From assembly GCA_951394405.1 (NCBI GenBank), contig OX596338.1, positions 2,976,001-3,040,000 of the forward strand: a DNA stretch of 64,000 nucleotides, given 5' to 3'. Position numbers and translations under genes: made by a program. The DNA is from Coprinellus micaceus. Its lineage: Eukaryota > Basidiomycota > Agaricomycetes > Agaricales > Psathyrellaceae. The notes beneath the pieces were generated by a model, which saw only the letters and a list, made by a program, of their open reading frames with translations, searched no databases and was not told the DNA's origin. Positions 61,223-64,000 of this stretch are shown here, one piece after another; the first letter of the stretch is position 1, and the number at the start of each line of letters is the position of its first letter.

Positions 61223-61829
61223 TCAAATATCAAAGTCATCGTCATCGAAATCCTTTCTTCGTTGATACTGTCAATCAAGTTGAAGAAAGCTGTCAAGTCG
61301 AATTCCGAAGAGACAAGGTGTGCATTGTACGCACGATGATCGTTGGCTTCGTCGACTTCGCTCCGCCACCCTGAGCACCTTCGAGCTATGGGAAGGGAAG
61401 GTGTCAGCACATACACTTTTATTCGCCGTGGGCAACGTAGGCGCACCTGATCAAGTAGGTCTATGAGCTGGTTCTCAGTGACCTTGCTTCGCAGCTGCCC
61501 TCCCTGGGCCATCCGCAACAGGATTGCTTCGATTTGTTGACATCGTTGTTGACTGACGAGGGCTATGCGAGACACTACACCAAGACCCATGAGAAACGAG
61601 ACCTTTCACAGCTTGGGAGAGATGGAGCCAAATCCCAAGTCCAATTGACTTGGAGAATCGGAAGCACCCTTCCTAGTACGCACATCTCTCTCGTGCGCCA
61701 ACATCGAGAATGGTGGCAAGCATGTCCCGGCGAAGCTGCGCATCGTCGGCAGCACGCTTGGCCTGCTCCTCTTCGCTGGGGCCTCCTTGTTGCCCGCCCT
61801 GCAGAGCCTCTGTTGGAATCTTGTCCATT
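61223..61829 (-). CDS. PDCD5 family DNA-binding protein
   Basis: Exons join to AKRAADDAQLRRDMLATILD, VGARERLSRIALVSQQ, RCQQIEAILLRMAQGGQLRS, KVTENQLIDLLDQ and the C-terminus TIIYQRRKDFDDDDFDI. This matches PDCD5, a small helical-bundle protein in archaea and eukaryotes with reported roles in apoptosis and in chaperonin or histone acetyltransferase binding. The Leu codon at the ARER/SRIA boundary is split by an intron. The stop is TGA 61223-61225. The usual first helix (ELxxIRxxRLxxLQ) is not visible before MDKIPTEALQGG, so a further upstream exon is likely missing and the start at 61829 is tentative. The gene is convergent with Pan2. Confidence 0.88.
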
Positions 61830-62217
61830 TGACGACGATGATGGAAGGAGGAAAGGTATGCTGTTAATGAGCTGCAGTCCCCTCAGGCTCGATCAGTACA
61901 GAGATCATGATCTGGGCGCTTCGATCACTGCTACTCTCAGGCCCTACAACCTCCTACAACCCGAAACAACTTGCCGTTGCTTGGTTCTCAAGGATCTTGC
62001 ATCTTCAAATGAAATGTCCTTCCAAGGCCGTTGTCAAGGAGTTGGGGCGGGGAAAAGGATCGCATCAAGCATTAACCCAAAAAAGAGAGTAGTTACAAGG
62101 AAAGGAACGAAAATGATAACAATGCGACAGATCGAGTAAGGTACCAAAACATGTAAACATGAGTCCAACTAGCGGAGGCTCGGGGGTCGTCAGGTGTGCA
62201 TCTCAGATACAATCCCG
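61830..62217. other. Gap between PDCD5 and cupredoxin genes
   Basis: The region probably contains the PDCD5 promoter and its unresolved first exon. Nothing else recognised. Confidence 0.4.
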
Positions 62218-63411
62218 TTATAGCAGGGCAGCAAGTGCGAAGAGACCAGCGATAACAGCGCTTGCGCTGCTGATCGTGGGCTGGAAGCCACCATTGCCAT
62301 AGCCGCCAGTGGAAGTAGTAGAAGTGCCGTTGATCTGCTTGGCAAGATCCTGGAAGGCTTGGAAGGTCTTGTCGCCAGTCTCGACAGCGTTCACGGAGAA
62401 GACCATTCCCTGACCACAGTGGTTGCCTTGTGGGCAGTAGGCCCAGATAGGCTTAGTCTGTAAAATGACATTTAGATATGTGGTGAGGTGGAGAACAATA
62501 AGGACGGAAATGACCAACCTCATTCACACGGACGGTGTAGGTGGGGAAAGTGGTGGCATCATCGGCAACAGGGAAGCTAGCCAATTGTCAGTAGGCGGAT
62601 CGTGAAAATGGTCCATGCAAGGAACTTACTAGCCAGAGTCGAAGCCACTCGCGGCCAATGGAACACAGGGAGCATCGAAAGTGCTGGCGATGACTGCGTG
62701 GTTCTTCTGGTGGAACTCGAAGACGATGTTATCACCGATGTTGGCCTGGACGTTCGAGGGGCTGAAGGTAAGAGCACCGGGGCCACCGACAATGACCTTG
62801 ATATCCTTGGTGGCAGTTGATGAGGGTGCTGATGAGGTGCCACTGGCGGTGGTAGAGGTAGCGGTACCGGCGGTCGTGGAGGTACCGGTGGGAGCAGCGC
62901 CAGTGGCGGCAGCCTTGTAGGCCGCGAACCTCTCTCCAGGGTTGATGGCGAACACCATTCCTCCTGCTGAGCAATGAGTGCCCTGAGCGCAGTAAATCCA
63001 CACGGGGTCGGTGCTCGTTACGCTGAACTCGGCAACGGGGAACTCGGTCTGTGCCTCAGCGACGGGGACGCTATCACAGGGGTTAGACGGGTGCTGTTCG
63101 ATCGATCTGCGTGAACTTACAATCCAGAGTCGAAGCCACCATCAGCCTTCACGCAAGGTTGAGCAAATGTTGACTGGGTGACGGTGTGGTTCTTCTGCTG
63201 GAAGATGAAGCGAACGAGGTCTCCAGGAGCGGCGGTCTGAAGAGGATTGTCAGATAAGGTCCCCAAACACACTTCAGAAGTTTTGACATACCACGGACTC
63301 GGGATTGTATTTCAGACCGTTTGTTCCACCGACGACAACCTCAAAGGTGGCAGCCCGAGCGGCGGGGAGGGCGGCAAGAGCCAGGAGAGCGAGTGACTTG
63401 AATGAGAACAT
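62218..63411 (-). CDS. Secreted, GPI-type protein with two cupredoxin domains
   Basis: A signal peptide (MFSFKSLALLALAALPAARA) is followed by two cupredoxin-like domains. Each keeps the type 1 copper pattern: domain 1 has NHTV, then IYCAQGTHC and GGMVF; domain 2 has NHAV, then AYCPQGNHC and GQGMVF. A Ser/Thr/Ala linker separates them. The C-terminus (ISSASAVIAGLFALAALL) is hydrophobic after a Ser/Gly stretch, as in GPI-anchored proteins. Fungal extracellular serine-rich proteins of this type are common wall components; their redox partners are mostly unknown. The ends of the two domains have parallel intron placement (about 62580 and 63075), suggesting internal duplication. Confidence 0.9.
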
Positions 63412-63529
63412 GTTTTAACGACCGGCCGTAGAGAGAAAGTGAATTAAAGGGAGAAAATGGGTTCAACCCGGAGAACGTAAGTGGGCGAGAAGAAGGGGAA
63501 GTGGGCAACGGTCCATCGCAAGGGCGGCC

Positions 63530-63535
63530 TTTATA
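63530..63535 (-). promoter_or_regulatory. TATA box of the cupredoxin gene
   Basis: On the minus strand the sequence reads ATATAAAGG, about 120 bp before the start codon at 63411. Confidence 0.55.
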
Positions 63536-63710
63536 TGTGGGCGGTGGGATCCCAGAATAATTGGCTCATTGGGTCCTGCATTGTCCATCAGCCCAAACAT
63601 GTGCAGACAATCGCCTGACTTGCCTCTCTCGGCTGATCTTCCAACAAGACTTCCTTTGTTCCCCGACCGTTGCCATCCAATCCGAGCTCGCAAAATGAGT
63701 ACAATTGACC

Positions 63711-64000
63711 TTATACATAGTTCTTGACAAACTTGCCCCACCGCTCGATGACGGGTTTCACAACCATCTCCCATTCCTTGTTCTTGTAGACCCCTGTCCA
63801 TCTCTGAAATTCGAATATTTCTTTGTGAAGAATCCCACAGTCATCGCAACGCACTCGGGACGTTTTCCCACTGCTCACAGGGGTTGCCGGCTCACTAATT
63901 TTAGGCCAAGACGGATGCTGGTACGCGCATGTGGCCGTAAGATCAGCCAGCTCGAGGTGGATAAGCCTCTCTGGGATATTTCGCGAATCAGAGTGGGAGG
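63711..64000 (-). CDS. C-terminal exon of an unrecognised protein, cut by the right window edge
   Basis: The minus strand is open from the window edge to TAA 63711-63713, about 96 residues without an intron. It reads NIPERLIHLELADLTATC, then a Ser/Pro segment, then SRVRCDDCGILHKEIFEFQR and ends VVKPVIERWGKFVKNYV. The pair CDDC with nearby Cys/His could bind zinc. The conserved-looking Trp/Lys-rich tail supports a real protein end. I do not recognise the family; the rest lies outside the window. Confidence 0.55.
   Translation of the reverse strand, partial: SHSDSRNIPERLIHLELADLTATCAYQHPSWPKISEPATPVSSGKTSRVRCDDCGILHKEIFEFQRWTGVYKNKEWEMVVKPVIERWGKFVKNYV

Noticed and set aside
1..64000. tRNA, rRNA, transposon or CRISPR content
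   Set aside because: No T-loop/B-box pattern with a fitting cloverleaf, no transposase or reverse transcriptase motif, and no regularly spaced repeats were seen by eye; a covariance-model search would be the decisive test.

Overview
This is a nuclear contig from a basidiomycete fungus, most likely an Agaricomycete. The evidence is dense protein-coding content on both strands, many short introns of about 45 to 70 nt with GT..AG borders and CTNAC branch points, the DUF6533-type seven-helix membrane protein that is typical of Agaricomycotina, and fungal-only proteins (Sog2, Eaf1/Vid21, fungal GH55 and GH5 glucanases). I saw no transposon, CRISPR array, rRNA or tRNA. All gene models below were assembled by hand from exon fragments, so outer coordinates are firmer than every internal junction.

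Left third (1-23.5 kb): the 3' part of a CHORD-CS co-chaperone (Rar1/CHORDC1 type); a divergent mitochondrial pair, translation initiation factor IF-2 (-) and an Aim25-type phospholipid scramblase (+); Cdc45 (+), preceded by a decayed copy of a CHORD exon; an unrecognised low-complexity protein with a tiny membrane ORF at its end; an Eco1 cohesin acetyltransferase (-); a secreted GH55 beta-1,3-glucanase (-); a LOG-family phosphoribohydrolase (+) with a motif-rich promoter; cytoplasmic TrpRS (-); and a long Not4 E3 ligase (+).

Middle (23.5-44.7 kb): mitochondrial D-lactate dehydrogenase (-) divergent from Eaf1/Vid21 of NuA4 (+); a membrane-anchored GH5 exo-beta-1,3-glucanase (+), followed by a striking 22-bp-stem hairpin; a small IF1-like protein (-); an NmrA-like reductase (-); a 1.9 kb gene-free stretch; a DUF6533 membrane protein (+); twinfilin (-) with its start codon only 50 bp from that of a Vac1/Pep7 FYVE protein (+); and a small BED-finger-like hypothetical (-).

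Right part (44.7-64 kb): Mot1/BTAF1 (-) with an 11-nt first coding exon, divergent from a JmjC protein (+); Sog2 of the RAM network (+); Pan2 deadenylase (+); a PDCD5 homologue (-); a two-domain GPI-type cupredoxin (-); and the C-terminal exon of an unrecognised gene running off the right edge (-).

The set is mostly conserved housekeeping: chromatin and replication (Cdc45, Eco1, Eaf1, Mot1), mRNA decay (Not4, Pan2), mitochondria (IF-2, scramblase, Dld1, perhaps IF1) and cell wall (GH55, GH5, cupredoxin). There is no obvious metabolic cluster or new multi-gene system. The best leads are small: the CHORD exon copy, the hairpin, the promoter motif cluster, the 43-codon membrane ORF, and unusual gene-structure details.
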